A DNA stretch of 32,575 nt. Source: DASXRU01 sp033856235 (GTDB taxonomy: Bacteria; Acidobacteriota; Blastocatellia; Pyrinomonadales; Pyrinomonadaceae). The stretch is taken from contig JAWVFI010000027.1 in the NCBI GenBank assembly GCA_033856235.1, positions 1 through 32,575 of the forward strand. The letters run 5' to 3'. A program made the translations under genes and the position numbers. Of this stretch, positions 8,042 through 16,925 are shown piece by piece. Within the stretch, counting starts at the first letter, position 1. Each line of letters opens with the position of its first letter. The notes below the pieces were generated by a model. That model saw nothing but the letters and a program-made list of their open reading frames with translations. It was not told the origin of the DNA and made no database searches.

Positions 8042-9952
8042 ATGAGCGACAACTACATTGATAAAGCCGGGCTGAATGGAACGACTAACTTGCTGTCCGC
8101 GGCGAATGGCGGCAGGCACGTCAAGAAGTGGGCGCGCTCCAGGCCGGACGTGATTCTCGCAGCCTTAATTTTCATCACCACGTTTTTGATCTTCTGGTTC
8201 TCTCCCGTGCATCAGGTGACGGACTCCAGTTACTCGATGCTGTTGAGCCAGAGTCTTTGGCAGCATCGCAGCTTTACCCTCGATGACTATGCGATACCCC
8301 GGATGAAGCCGCTGTACCAGGACAATGCTTTCAAGGACGGCGAGATCTATCAGCTTGAGGTGGTCAACAATCATCTCTACTACTTTTTCCCTCCCGGGAG
8401 TTCTGTACTCTCGGTTCCCTTCGTGTTCGTGATGAACCAGTTGGGAATTTCAGCCGCGAGGGCCGACGGGTCATACAATTTGAACGGCGAGGTGCAACTG
8501 GAAGCAATCCTGGCGGCGCTGCTCATGGCCGCTGCGGCTGTCACCTTTTTCCTGATCGCTCGCTTAGAGTTGCCGTTTAAGTGGAGTTTATTAGTGGCTC
8601 TGGGCGCTGCGCTGGGAACGCAGGTTTGGAGCACGGCTTCGCGTGCGATGTGGAGTGATACCTGGGGCGTGCTCATTTCGGCCGTCGTGATCTACTTTTT
8701 GCTAGCAGCAGGAACTGGCAAGCGCGAAATCAAACCGGTATTGCTGGCGACACTTCTGGCCTGGAGTTATTTTGTACGTCCCACGTCAAGCATCGCCATC
8801 GTCGCCATCACGGCTTATTTGTTTTTGCATCAGCGACGTTACATCCTCCGTTTTCTGATCACCGGAGCGGCGTGGCTGGCGGCGTTTTTCGCGTATTCAT
8901 GGATCCATTTCGGCAAGTTGCTGCCAAATTATTATTCCGCCAGCCGGCTTAACTTTCACTCGTTCGGGCCGGCTTTAACGGGACACTTGATCAGCCCGTC
9001 ACGCGGGTTGTTGGTTTACACGCCGGCACTGGTGTTTCTGGTTTACCTGCTGCTGCGATACCGCCGGGGCATCACTCAACGCCGGCTAGTTCGGCTGGCG
9101 TTGTTTGTGATCGTGGGCCATCTAATTGTCATCTCCGGCTTCGACCACTGGTGGGGCGGGTTCTGCTACGGCTCGCGACTGACAGCTGGCTTGGTGCCGT
9201 GGCTGGTGTTGCTCGCCGTGCTGGGGCTGAAGGCGAGGCTTTCCGGGGCCGCGACGGCGGCGGCGAAGACATCTCGATTGGCGTGGGCGGCGCAACTTTC
9301 GCTGGGCGCAGTGTTGCTGGCGGCAAGTGTATTCATCAATGCGCGGGGCGCGATCGCTCGTGAAACATGGTTATGGAACGTGTATCCGGTGAATGTCGAT
9401 CGCCAACCCGAGCGGCTTTGGAGTTGGCGCGAGCCGCAGATGTTGGCAGGTTTGGTGCAACCGCCTTTGCCCAGGGATTTTCCTCCAGCCACAGGTGAAA
9501 TCGATTTCGTCGCAGACAACTCGGCGCGACATTTGTGGTATGGGTGGAGTGGCCCGGAGGCTGAGGTCCGTTGGACTGATGGCCCGGAAGCGGCCCTCAT
9601 TTTTAGTGCGAATCCCGCTTCGGATATCTTGTTTCAGATCAAGCTCGCCCCGTTCGTTGTCGAGCGGAGCCATCCACAACAGCGCGTGAACATCAATCTT
9701 AACGGCCAGTTGGTGCAAAGGTTGACACTTACCAGCAACGCGCCGCAGGTGCATGAGTTTGTTTTGCCGCGCCAACAGCTGCGATCAAAAAACATTCTGA
9801 CCTTTGAATTACCCGACGCCCGGTCGCCAAAGTCGCTGGGAATCAACGATGATCTCCGGGTGCTGGGAATCGCGGTGTGGTGGATACGTTTTGCGGACCC
9901 GAACAATCCCGCACAAATTGCCAGCCGCGTAAATGAGGTAAAGACACCGTAG
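8042..9952 (+). CDS. GT-C-like membrane glycosyltransferase with C-terminal beta-rich module
   Basis: 636 residues. A cytoplasmic N-terminus of about 35 residues is followed by a membrane helix and a loop with VTDSSYSML (D61), then the FPPGSS motif at residues 116-121; both are typical of GT-C proteins. Hydrophobic segments continue to about residue 450. From about residue 486 there is a soluble module containing LWYGWSGPEAEVRWTDG, an LNGQLVQRL strand and NILTFELPDARSPKSLG. The same module ends the proteins at 17042 and 19322. The stop codon TAG overlaps the GTG start of the DprE1-like gene (TAGTG), so the two are probably translated together. That links this enzyme to the polyprenyl-phosphate pentose pathway and makes it the best candidate to use that donor. 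This substrate is an inference. Confidence 0.86.
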   Translation: MSDNYIDKAGLNGTTNLLSAANGGRHVKKWARSRPDVILAALIFITTFLIFWFSPVHQVTDSSYSMLLSQSLWQHRSFTLDDYAIPRMKPLYQDNAFKDGEIYQLEVVNNHLYYFFPPGSSVLSVPFVFVMNQLGISAARADGSYNLNGEVQLEAILAALLMAAAAVTFFLIARLELPFKWSLLVALGAALGTQVWSTASRAMWSDTWGVLISAVVIYFLLAAGTGKREIKPVLLATLLAWSYFVRPTSSIAIVAITAYLFLHQRRYILRFLITGAAWLAAFFAYSWIHFGKLLPNYYSASRLNFHSFGPALTGHLISPSRGLLVYTPALVFLVYLLLRYRRGITQRRLVRLALFVIVGHLIVISGFDHWWGGFCYGSRLTAGLVPWLVLLAVLGLKARLSGAATAAAKTSRLAWAAQLSLGAVLLAASVFINARGAIARETWLWNVYPVNVDRQPERLWSWREPQMLAGLVQPPLPRDFPPATGEIDFVADNSARHLWYGWSGPEAEVRWTDGPEAALIFSANPASDILFQIKLAPFVVERSHPQQRVNINLNGQLVQRLTLTSNAPQVHEFVLPRQQLRSKNILTFELPDARSPKSLGINDDLRVLGIAVWWIRFADPNNPAQIASRVNEVKTP

Positions 9953-11310
9953 TGCCGACTGAATCTACTTCGGGAAAGACGGAAATCTCCGGCTGGGGTG
10001 GTTACCCTCGGGGCACCGCGTCGATCATGTGTCCGGAGCAAGTGGCCGATGCCGGGCCACCGGCTGACGGCAGCGTGATCGCTCGCGGGCAGGGAAGAAG
10101 TTACGGCGACGCGGCCATGTCCAGTACCGGTCTAGTGATGCTTTCCCAAAAGCTTAATCGCACCATTTCATTCGACGAGAAAAACGGATTGCTGAAGGCG
10201 GAAGCCGGAACAACGCTGTCTGAGATCATTGATGCTTTCGTTCCCCGGGGCTGGTTTCCCGCAGTCGTCCCGGGTACCAGGTTCGTGTCGCTCGGAGGCT
10301 GTGTGGCCGCGGACATTCATGGTAAGAACCATCACCATGCCGGGACGTTCGGACAACATGTAACGGAGATAGCCATGGTGCGGGCGGACGGTACTCGCAC
10401 GCTCTGTTCGTCGCAAAGTGGTTCGGAGTTGTTCCACGCCACAGTCGGCGGCATGGGGCTGACGGGGATCATAACGGAAGTCACGTTAAAGCTCTTGCCG
10501 GTTGAGAGTCCCTACATGGTCGTGCAACAGGTGCAGGCCAGGGATCTTGATGCCTCGCTCAGGATGCTTGAAGAAAAAAACTGGGATGACGATTATACGG
10601 TCGCCTGGATCGATTGTGTGGCCGGAAGAAAGCTGGGACGCAGCGTTCTAATCCGCGGACACCACGCGGCGCAATCAGAATTGCCGGAACACCTGAAAGC
10701 ACGCGAAGACAGTCCCCGCAGCCGCCAGTACAAACTAAGGTTTGGCTTTCCTTCGCTGGCCCTGAACCGCTTTACGATGGCGGCGTTTAATGAGACTTTC
10801 TACGCCTGGCAGGGACGGCGAAGCGAGCCATTCATCGATACTCTGGAACGCTTCTTCTTCCCCCTCGATCGCATTGCGCATTGGAATCGCATGTACGGCC
10901 GGCAGGGTTTCGTGCAATATCAATGCGTTTTGCCCCTTACCGAATCTGAGCGCGGCCTAAAGGCTTTGCTGGAGGAATTGCAGCGCAGCAAGCGTTCAAG
11001 TTTTCTGTCCGTGTTGAAACGCTTCGGCGCCGAAGGGCCAGGGTTGCTTTCGTTTCCCTTTGCGGGTTACACACTGACGCTCGACTTTCCCATTCGCGAC
11101 GAAGGCCTGTTTCCGTTTCTCGATCGACTGGACAAAATTGTTTTGGAAAATGGTGGCCGCGTGTATCTGGCGAAAGACGCGAGGATGCACGCCGAAACTT
11201 TTCATGCGATGTATCCTCGACTGGCCGACTGGCAGCGCATTAAGTCGCGGGTGGATCCGGAGAATCGTTTCGATTCTGACCTGGCGCGCCGGCTGCGGAT
11301 CGGACTTTAA
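9952..11310 (+). CDS. dprE1: DprE1-like FAD-dependent decaprenylphosphoryl-beta-D-ribose 2'-oxidase
   Basis: 452 residues from GTG at 9952 (GAGGTAAAG lies upstream). It matches mycobacterial DprE1 along its length as I recall that protein. Shared blocks: GWGGYPRG at the start; the FAD-binding SVIARGQGRSYGDAAMSSTG (41-60); VVPGTRFVSLGG; ADIHGKNHHHAGTFG with the FAD-contacting His region at 127-129; ATVGGMGLTGII; AHWNRMYGRQGFVQYQCVLP; and VYLAKDARMHAETFHAMYP containing K408, equivalent to catalytic Lys418. In mycobacteria DprE1 oxidises the 2'-OH of decaprenylphosphoryl ribose, and DprE2 then reduces the keto intermediate to the arabinose lipid. The position equivalent to Cys387, the covalent target of benzothiazinones, is Thr376 here. 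The related D-arabinono-lactone/gulonolactone oxidase family is the alternative, but the GKNHH and AKD blocks favour DprE1. Confidence 0.92.
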   Translation: MPTESTSGKTEISGWGGYPRGTASIMCPEQVADAGPPADGSVIARGQGRSYGDAAMSSTGLVMLSQKLNRTISFDEKNGLLKAEAGTTLSEIIDAFVPRGWFPAVVPGTRFVSLGGCVAADIHGKNHHHAGTFGQHVTEIAMVRADGTRTLCSSQSGSELFHATVGGMGLTGIITEVTLKLLPVESPYMVVQQVQARDLDASLRMLEEKNWDDDYTVAWIDCVAGRKLGRSVLIRGHHAAQSELPEHLKAREDSPRSRQYKLRFGFPSLALNRFTMAAFNETFYAWQGRRSEPFIDTLERFFFPLDRIAHWNRMYGRQGFVQYQCVLPLTESERGLKALLEELQRSKRSSFLSVLKRFGAEGPGLLSFPFAGYTLTLDFPIRDEGLFPFLDRLDKIVLENGGRVYLAKDARMHAETFHAMYPRLADWQRIKSRVDPENRFDSDLARRLRIGL

Positions 11311-11321
11311 CCGAAGCAGGA

Positions 11322-11406
11322 CAAGCTGAAGCTTGTACTCTAAACACCTGAAACGCGGGTTGACACTTCGCTCGCCACAGGTGTTTAGAGTACAAACTTT
11401 AGTTTG
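11322..11406. repeat. Inverted repeat between dprE1 and the UbiA-family gene (family D)
   Basis: Arms 11322-11350 and 11378-11406 contain a perfect 18-nt match, TTGTACTCTAAACACCTG, and looser pairing outside it. It begins 12 nt after the dprE1 stop. A TTG start proposed for the next gene at 11404 would lie in the right arm, which favours the ATG at 11425. Confidence 0.88.
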
Positions 11407-11424
11407 CTAACGCGCGCTATCAAT

Positions 11425-12297
11425 ATGCTGATCAACTGCTGGCTCTTAATGCGACCGCGCCAATGGGTGAAGAACGGCTTCGTCCTGATGGGCGTCTTGT
11501 TCGCCAACGCCTGGCGCCAGCCGCAGATGCTACAACGCGTGCTGCTGACGACGTTGGCCTTTTCTCTGATAGCCAGCGGTGTTTACGTGCTTAACGATCT
11601 GCTTGACCGCGAACGCGATCTTCAGCACCCCACAAAGAAATTCCGACCGCTGGCGGCAGGCAAGGTTTCAGTTACGGTTGCCGTCGTCCTCTTAGGAATT
11701 CTCTGGATTGCGGGCGGCGGCGTGGGGTTGTTGGTGTCGCGCGCGGTGCTCCTGATCCTGCTGGCCTACGTCGGAATCAATCTCTTATATTCGCTGGGTT
11801 TGCGGCAGGTAGTGATTCTTGATGTTTTTCTGATCGCAGCGGGATTCATGTTGCGGATTCTGGCGGGAACGCTCGGGATCGGGATCGCTCCGTCACAATG
11901 GTTGTTGATTTGCGGTTTCATGGTGGCGCTGTTTCTTGGCTTTGCCAAACGACGCGCCGAGCTTTACGCGTTGTCGGGCGAGACTTCGAACCATCGCAGC
12001 GTGCTGGCGCACTACCAACCGGTCTTGCTGGACAAGATGATTGTCGTCACCGCGACCTGCGTTATCCTGACTTACAGCCTGTACACCATGAGTCCGGTGA
12101 CGGTGCAGAACCACCACACCGAATCATTGATTTACACCGCGCCGTTCGTAATGTATGGAATCTTTCGCTACATCTATACGTTGCACAACCATCAGACAGG
12201 AGCGGAACCGGCCACCGAGATTTTTCGCGATCCGCATATCCTGCTTTCGATTGCCGGTTGGTTGATCGTGACGTTGTGGTTGATCTCCGGGCGCTGA
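11425..12297 (+). CDS. UbiA-family polyprenyl-phosphate phosphoribosyltransferase (DPPR synthase-like)
   Basis: 290 residues from ATG at 11425. It starts LLMRPRQWVKN, a signature of the phosphoribosyl-transferring branch of the UbiA superfamily. Next comes the first aspartate motif YVLNDLLDRERDLQHP (N57, D58, D61, D65), then KKFRPLAAGK and the second aspartate region ILDVFLIAAGFMLRILAG (D133). Eight or nine hydrophobic segments are visible. The mycobacterial homologue Rv3806c transfers 5-phosphoribose from PRPP to decaprenyl phosphate, the step two before DprE1. Its position directly after dprE1 supports the same pathway. The phosphatase step and DprE2 are not seen nearby. It runs into the next gene with a gap of only 17 nt. 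An alternative aromatic prenyltransferase role is less likely given the motifs and context. Confidence 0.9.
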   Translation: MLINCWLLMRPRQWVKNGFVLMGVLFANAWRQPQMLQRVLLTTLAFSLIASGVYVLNDLLDRERDLQHPTKKFRPLAAGKVSVTVAVVLLGILWIAGGGVGLLVSRAVLLILLAYVGINLLYSLGLRQVVILDVFLIAAGFMLRILAGTLGIGIAPSQWLLICGFMVALFLGFAKRRAELYALSGETSNHRSVLAHYQPVLLDKMIVVTATCVILTYSLYTMSPVTVQNHHTESLIYTAPFVMYGIFRYIYTLHNHQTGAEPATEIFRDPHILLSIAGWLIVTLWLISGR

Positions 12298-12314
12298 GTC
12301 AATAGTGAGTGGGT

Positions 12315-13526
12315 ATGACTGACGACGACGAACTCATTGATGTCCGGCAGATGATGGCGGCGACCACAGTCGAAGAACTGAATCGACTAGCGGAGGAATA
12401 TTTCGCCCGCGTTACTGATTGGAACTATCATCTCGCCAAACCGTTTGGCGCCATCGACGAAGTACCGCAGTTACTCATAAATTTCGCCGTTATTCTGCAG
12501 GGCCTCGGGATCTGCCCGGGACTGACCGTGTTGGAGTTCGGAGCCGGCACGGGGTGGGCCGCGCGGTTTCTGACGCAGCTCGGGCTGAGCGTGATCGCGC
12601 TTGATATCTCGCCGACGGCGCTGAACATCGCGGCGGAACTCTATCGCCGCCAACCTGTCTTTGGCGATCATCCAGCGCCGCAATTCCTCCAATTTGATGG
12701 CCATCAAATTGATCTTCCGGACGCGAGTGTCGATCGCATCATCTGTCTCGACGCCTTTCACCACGTGCCGAATCCCGGCGACGTGCTGCGCGAACTGGGA
12801 AGAGTTTTGCGGCCGGGCGGGATTGCCGGTTTTGCCGAACCGGGCCCCCGGCATTCATTGACGCCGCAATCGCAGTACGAGATGAGGACCTTCGGCGTCG
12901 TCGAAAACGACATCGACGTCCGCGAGATTTGGCGGCTGGCGCAAGCGGCAGGCTTCACTGACATGAAGCTCGCGGTTTTCAATGTTCCCGCTTTCCAGCT
13001 GAGCCTGTCCGAGTTTGAGAAGTTCCTCAAAGGCGGCTCGCACACCCGGAGTTTCGCCGATGCGGCCGCCGCCTACATGCAGAATCAACGCAGCTTCTTT
13101 CTCTGCAAAGGCGAAGTGGCATTGTCGGACAGCAGGTATCGCGCCGGGCTGCAGGCAGTCATCAAAATCAGTCGGGACGCAGTAAACGCAAAAGCAGGCG
13201 CCCCGCTCTCGCTCCGGGCCGTCGTGACGAACAACAGTAAGTCAGTATGGTTGCCGCGCAGCGCCGGTTTGGGAGCGGTAATGCTGGGCTGTCATGTGTA
13301 CGACGCGGCCGGGAAGATTTTTCATCACAGTTATCACTGGGAGGCGCTAACGCCCGGCGACGGACGGGCGATCGCGCCCGGTGAAACTGTCGAATTCGAA
13401 GTCAATGTGCCTGCGCTATCAAAAGGGAACTACTCGCTGGAGTTCGACATGGTCAGCAATGACGTTTGCTGGTTCGCTTTGAATGGGTCGCCGACCGTGC
13501 GGGTGGCAGTGTGCGTTTCTGATTGA
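12315..13526 (+). CDS. SAM methyltransferase fused to a C-terminal Ig-like (Wzt-C-like) domain
   Basis: 403 residues from ATG at 12315 (GAGTGGG just upstream; GTG two codons earlier is possible). Motif I is TVLEFGAGTGWAARF at residues 71-85, with ALDIS (D97) as post-I and IICLDAFHHVPNPGDVLREL as motif IV; LRPGGIAGFAEPG follows. From about residue 282 to the end is a beta-sandwich: NNSKSVWLPRSAGLGAVMLG, an HHSYHWE strand, APGETVEFEVNVPALSKGNY and MVSNDVCWFALNGS. Similar tails occur on bacterial glycan enzymes and ABC exporter subunits, where they may bind sugar. A glycan methyltransferase is the best guess; the substrate is unknown. It lies 17 nt after the UbiA-type gene, so the two are probably one transcript. 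Confidence 0.87.
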   Translation: MTDDDELIDVRQMMAATTVEELNRLAEEYFARVTDWNYHLAKPFGAIDEVPQLLINFAVILQGLGICPGLTVLEFGAGTGWAARFLTQLGLSVIALDISPTALNIAAELYRRQPVFGDHPAPQFLQFDGHQIDLPDASVDRIICLDAFHHVPNPGDVLRELGRVLRPGGIAGFAEPGPRHSLTPQSQYEMRTFGVVENDIDVREIWRLAQAAGFTDMKLAVFNVPAFQLSLSEFEKFLKGGSHTRSFADAAAAYMQNQRSFFLCKGEVALSDSRYRAGLQAVIKISRDAVNAKAGAPLSLRAVVTNNSKSVWLPRSAGLGAVMLGCHVYDAAGKIFHHSYHWEALTPGDGRAIAPGETVEFEVNVPALSKGNYSLEFDMVSNDVCWFALNGSPTVRVAVCVSD

Positions 13527-13574
13527 GGACCGTCCGATTAGATTCGGTTCCACAGCTACTAATCCGTTCAAGTT

Positions 13575-13733
13575 TGACTCAAGCTCTTTAACTGGGAGCG
13601 CGGGCGTCCCGCCCGCCAACGCGCCGCCAGATGCGAACTGTCCTTTGAAACTTTAGCTTAAGAAAAAGCTGGTTTCGCGCTACGCGCTCATTGCGGGCGG
13701 GACGCCCGTGCTCCCAGTGAAGAGCTTGAGTCA
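13575..13733. repeat. Long inverted repeat (family E), about 41-nt arms
   Basis: Left arm 13575-13616 and right arm 13693-13733 match over 41 to 42 nt with about three differences. Each contains GGGCGTCCCGCCCGC, itself partly self-complementary, and ends TGACTCAAGCTCTT. The loop is about 76 nt. It fills most of the gap between the methyltransferase and the YfhO-like gene. Confidence 0.9.
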
Positions 13734-13799
13734 TGAATCGTCGACACCTTGGTGTGGTTTGTTGTCCGATCCTGGTTAGAGTCCGACCGAATTTTGCGG

Positions 13800-16733
13800 A
13801 TGAAGAGAACCTCTTGGAAAGAACTCTGGCAAACGCGCCGTTACGATCTGGCAGCGATTTCGCTCATCGTTCTTTTTTTCCTCATCTTCTTCTGGCCGGT
13901 GCTTTCCAGCGGAAAGTATTTCGTCACCAGTGACGGCTTCGTCTATTCCTACCCGCTACGCACGGTCGCCTGGAACAGCATTCGCGCCGGACACGTTCCG
14001 CTTTGGACTCCACTGATCCTTTCGGGTTATCCGTTGCTCTCCATGGCGCAAATAGGGATTGGCTACCCGCTGACCTGGGGATACCTATTTCTGCCAGGTT
14101 GGGTGGCCGAAGAGATTTACACCCTCGCACCTTACATTTTCTTTCCCGCGTTTTGCTATGCCTACGCGCGCGAGATTGGACGCAGCCGGTTGGCATCGTT
14201 GTTCGCCGCGCTGGCCTTCGGTTATGCCGGCGCGATGGTCAGTGCAGTCGCCTACAACGGGATGCTGACGAACGCAATCATGTGGCTGCCTCTGATCCTG
14301 ATTGCTTTGGAGCGGGCCCGAAGAGGGAACTTCGCGGCTTGCCTGTTAGGCGCCACGGTCGCCTACGCGATGTCGGTGCTGACCGGGATTGGCCAGGGAT
14401 TCTTGATTACGGGGATGATGGCCCTCGCTTATGGCCTTTTCCTGGGCGTGATTCGGATTGATTCTCACGCCGATGGCGACGGCGCACGACGTGGCGACTG
14501 GGGGGCTTGGAATCGTTGGCGCCCGCTGGCCGTGGTCATAGGCGCACTGATCCTGGCAGGAGGCATCGCCGCCTTCCAGATTCTGGAAACGTTAGTGGCG
14601 CAGCGTTTGAGTATCCGCAATGCGTTGACGTTTGGCACTTTTACTGAAGGCTCATATTCGCCCTGGGGATTGTTACAATCGTTTGCCACGCCGCTGCATT
14701 ACATCGTCGATGCTTCCGCTTATGTGGCGCCGGTCGCTGTGTTGCTGGCAGTGCTGGGCGTCATAGCTGCGGCGCGGCGAAGTTCCGCAAGCGATTCCCG
14801 CGTCTGGTTCTGGGCCGGAACCGCGATCGTGGCTTTGATCCTGATGCTGGGCAATCATACGCCCGCCTATCGTCTGCTTTATCATGTTCCGATTTTCAAT
14901 TACTTTCGCGTTCCCGGCAGACATGCATTTGAATGGACGTTCGCGGTCGCCATCCTGGCAGCCTACGGTTGGGACGCGCTGGGATTAACTGCAGGCGGTG
15001 CGAGTGCTGAAGTAAGCAGGCAGCGACGGCGAATCATTCTAGCGGTGTTGCTCGTGGCGCTGAGCATTGCAGTTGTAATGTTCTGGCACCGCGATCTGGC
15101 CCGCATCCCGACCACTTCCGAAGACCTGTTTTATGTACGCAGCCGTTATCCGGTAAGTCACTACCTTTGGTGGAAAGCCCTCTTGAGCGTGTTCACCGTG
15201 ACCCTTTTGTTTGTCAGCCGGCGGATCGCATCGCGACAATGGCGGGTTGGAATGATGGCCGGAATGATGGTTGTGGCATGCTTCGCAGAGCCATCAGTCA
15301 AAGCCACGCGGTGGTGGTGGCCCACGCTGAAGTCTGCAGAGAGATTCACCTCTGCCTCACCCACGACGCGTTTTCTGAAGAAATTTTCGCCGGAGCAACA
15401 TCGCATTTACACCCGTAGCGTTCTCTTTTCCGAGGACCTGGTTCCCGAGCGCCGGCTGGAGCCAATCAATATGACGATGTTGCATGGGCTCCAGAACGTC
15501 GCGGGTTACGAGCCGCTGATTCTGCAACGATATAGCCGCGCGCTGGGTGATGTTTTCCTTGATGGCGTAACGCCGCGGCCTGGCTATCCCGCCGACAAGT
15601 CAATACTGGAATCCCAATCTCACGTGCTGGATATTTTGAATGCGGGTTTTGTAGTGACTTATTCAGGGATGTCGATCGAGCCTACCAATCTGGCGGAGAG
15701 GGAAGGCATCAAGTTTGGACCGAACTATCCGAACGTCACACTGAAGCCGGGGGAGAAAACGGAGCTGCCAGTCGCAGCCCAGGCCGATCAACTAGGGCTG
15801 GTGACCACGTTGTCTTTCTCAACTGACATACCTGACGGAGTGGTGATCGCGAAAGCGCGAGTCTTCACGGTCGAGGGCCGGATGATCGAGCGCGACATTC
15901 TAGCGGGCAGGGATTCAGCGGAATGGGCCCATGAGCGGCCCGATGTGCGTGCTCAAATTCGTCACAGCCTGGCGCCGGTATTTGATAGTCACCCTACAGG
16001 CGATCAGGGCGCCGAGTTTACCTACTATCGGTATTGCACTCGCATCCCGCTCGGCGAGCGCGTGCAGATAGCGCGAACGGAAATTGTTAATGTCTCGCCC
16101 AAGGCTTATCTAACCATTTGGAAGGCGAGTTACTATGATTCAACTTCACAGTTCTCCATGCCGCTGCCGCATTACGATTTGAATAAGTGGGAGCCGGTTT
16201 ACGATCAGGACGATGTCATAATCCTGCGAAACCGCAACGCGCTGCCGCGGTTTTGGCTGGTCGCCGAGGCCGCAGCGGTCCAGCCGGAGGAATCGCTGCG
16301 ACGAATCCGCGGTGAGAGCGATCATGCGTTTGACCCGAAACGAACAGCGTTGTTGGAAGTTCGACCAGAAGAACTGCCCTCATTGCCGGGTGGGCCACTC
16401 TCCTCAAATGCCTCAGCAAAGTTAACGTCGTACGAAGACAACCGGCTGCAGATTGAAACGCAGGCCGACACCCCGACCCTGCTGGTGCTGAGTGAGATCA
16501 ATTATCCCGGATGGGTGGCCACGGTGGACGGGGTGGCAACGCCGATTCACACAACGGATTACATTTTACGCGGCGTTGCCATAGCTGCCGGAAGTCATCA
16601 AGTCGAACTGCGTTACACGGCCCCGCAGGCGCGCACCGGGGCGATCGTTTCCATGTTCACTTTGTTACTAATGGGTGGGATTGCCTTTTATGCGAAACGA
16701 ACCGGCGCCAGACGGGCAGGAACGAAAATCTAA
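13800..16733 (+). CDS. YfhO-family membrane protein
   Basis: 977 residues from ATG at 13800; a TTG at 13749 would add 17 residues that show no family feature. The first loop has YFVTSDGFVYSYPL (D45), then SIRAGHVPLWTPLILSGYPL, which is diagnostic of the YfhO family. A second hallmark, VPIFNYFRVPGRHAFEW, lies near residue 375. About twelve membrane segments are followed by a long soluble region with INYPGWVATVDGVATPIHTT and VELRYTAPQARTGAIVSMF just before the last helix. YfhO proteins are GT-C-like; in Bacillus/Listeria the family glycosylates lipoteichoic acid, and elsewhere acceptors are unknown. A role as sugar transferase to an envelope polymer is likely. The stop codon lies one base before a perfect 43-nt palindrome arm. 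Confidence 0.9.
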   Translation: MKRTSWKELWQTRRYDLAAISLIVLFFLIFFWPVLSSGKYFVTSDGFVYSYPLRTVAWNSIRAGHVPLWTPLILSGYPLLSMAQIGIGYPLTWGYLFLPGWVAEEIYTLAPYIFFPAFCYAYAREIGRSRLASLFAALAFGYAGAMVSAVAYNGMLTNAIMWLPLILIALERARRGNFAACLLGATVAYAMSVLTGIGQGFLITGMMALAYGLFLGVIRIDSHADGDGARRGDWGAWNRWRPLAVVIGALILAGGIAAFQILETLVAQRLSIRNALTFGTFTEGSYSPWGLLQSFATPLHYIVDASAYVAPVAVLLAVLGVIAAARRSSASDSRVWFWAGTAIVALILMLGNHTPAYRLLYHVPIFNYFRVPGRHAFEWTFAVAILAAYGWDALGLTAGGASAEVSRQRRRIILAVLLVALSIAVVMFWHRDLARIPTTSEDLFYVRSRYPVSHYLWWKALLSVFTVTLLFVSRRIASRQWRVGMMAGMMVVACFAEPSVKATRWWWPTLKSAERFTSASPTTRFLKKFSPEQHRIYTRSVLFSEDLVPERRLEPINMTMLHGLQNVAGYEPLILQRYSRALGDVFLDGVTPRPGYPADKSILESQSHVLDILNAGFVVTYSGMSIEPTNLAEREGIKFGPNYPNVTLKPGEKTELPVAAQADQLGLVTTLSFSTDIPDGVVIAKARVFTVEGRMIERDILAGRDSAEWAHERPDVRAQIRHSLAPVFDSHPTGDQGAEFTYYRYCTRIPLGERVQIARTEIVNVSPKAYLTIWKASYYDSTSQFSMPLPHYDLNKWEPVYDQDDVIILRNRNALPRFWLVAEAAAVQPEESLRRIRGESDHAFDPKRTALLEVRPEELPSLPGGPLSSNASAKLTSYEDNRLQIETQADTPTLLVLSEINYPGWVATVDGVATPIHTTDYILRGVAIAAGSHQVELRYTAPQARTGAIVSMFTLLLMGGIAFYAKRTGARRAGTKI

Positions 16734-16734
16734 G

Positions 16735-16912
16735 TTGGAGTGCGCCGGCAGAGCGAAGCGGCGACGGCGCTTTGGATTGTTTAGTTTAATGTGCAGTAGT
16801 TGACTCAAGGGCCAGTAGATAGACAGTGGATCGTTGCAATTCTCGCCAGCAAAGATACATGCAAAAGCGATCCAAAGCGCCGTCGCCGCTTCGCTCTGCC
16901 GGCGCACTCCAA
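16735..16912. repeat. Perfect 43-bp inverted repeat (family F)
   Basis: Arm 16735-16777 is the exact reverse complement of 16870-16912, starting TTGGAGTGCGCCGGCAGAGC. The loop is 92 nt and AT-richer. It begins 1 nt after the YfhO-like stop codon. Together with repeat B copy 2 it fills the 308-nt gap 16734-17041; no gene is visible there. No clear target-site duplication is seen at the outer ends. Confidence 0.95.
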
Positions 16913-16925
16913 ATAGGCTCGTGTT

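Noticed and set aside
11404..11424. TTG start for the UbiA-family gene
   Set aside because: It lies within the right arm of palindrome D; the family begins at about the ATG at 11425.
16668..16907. Minus-strand frame across the 43-bp inverted repeat
   Set aside because: It only reflects the palindrome and overlaps the end of the YfhO-like gene.
16735..16912. Insertion sequence or MITE with target-site duplication
   Set aside because: No convincing direct duplication is seen at the outer ends of this or the other palindromes, and no transposase is present. MITE origin is not excluded, only unsupported.
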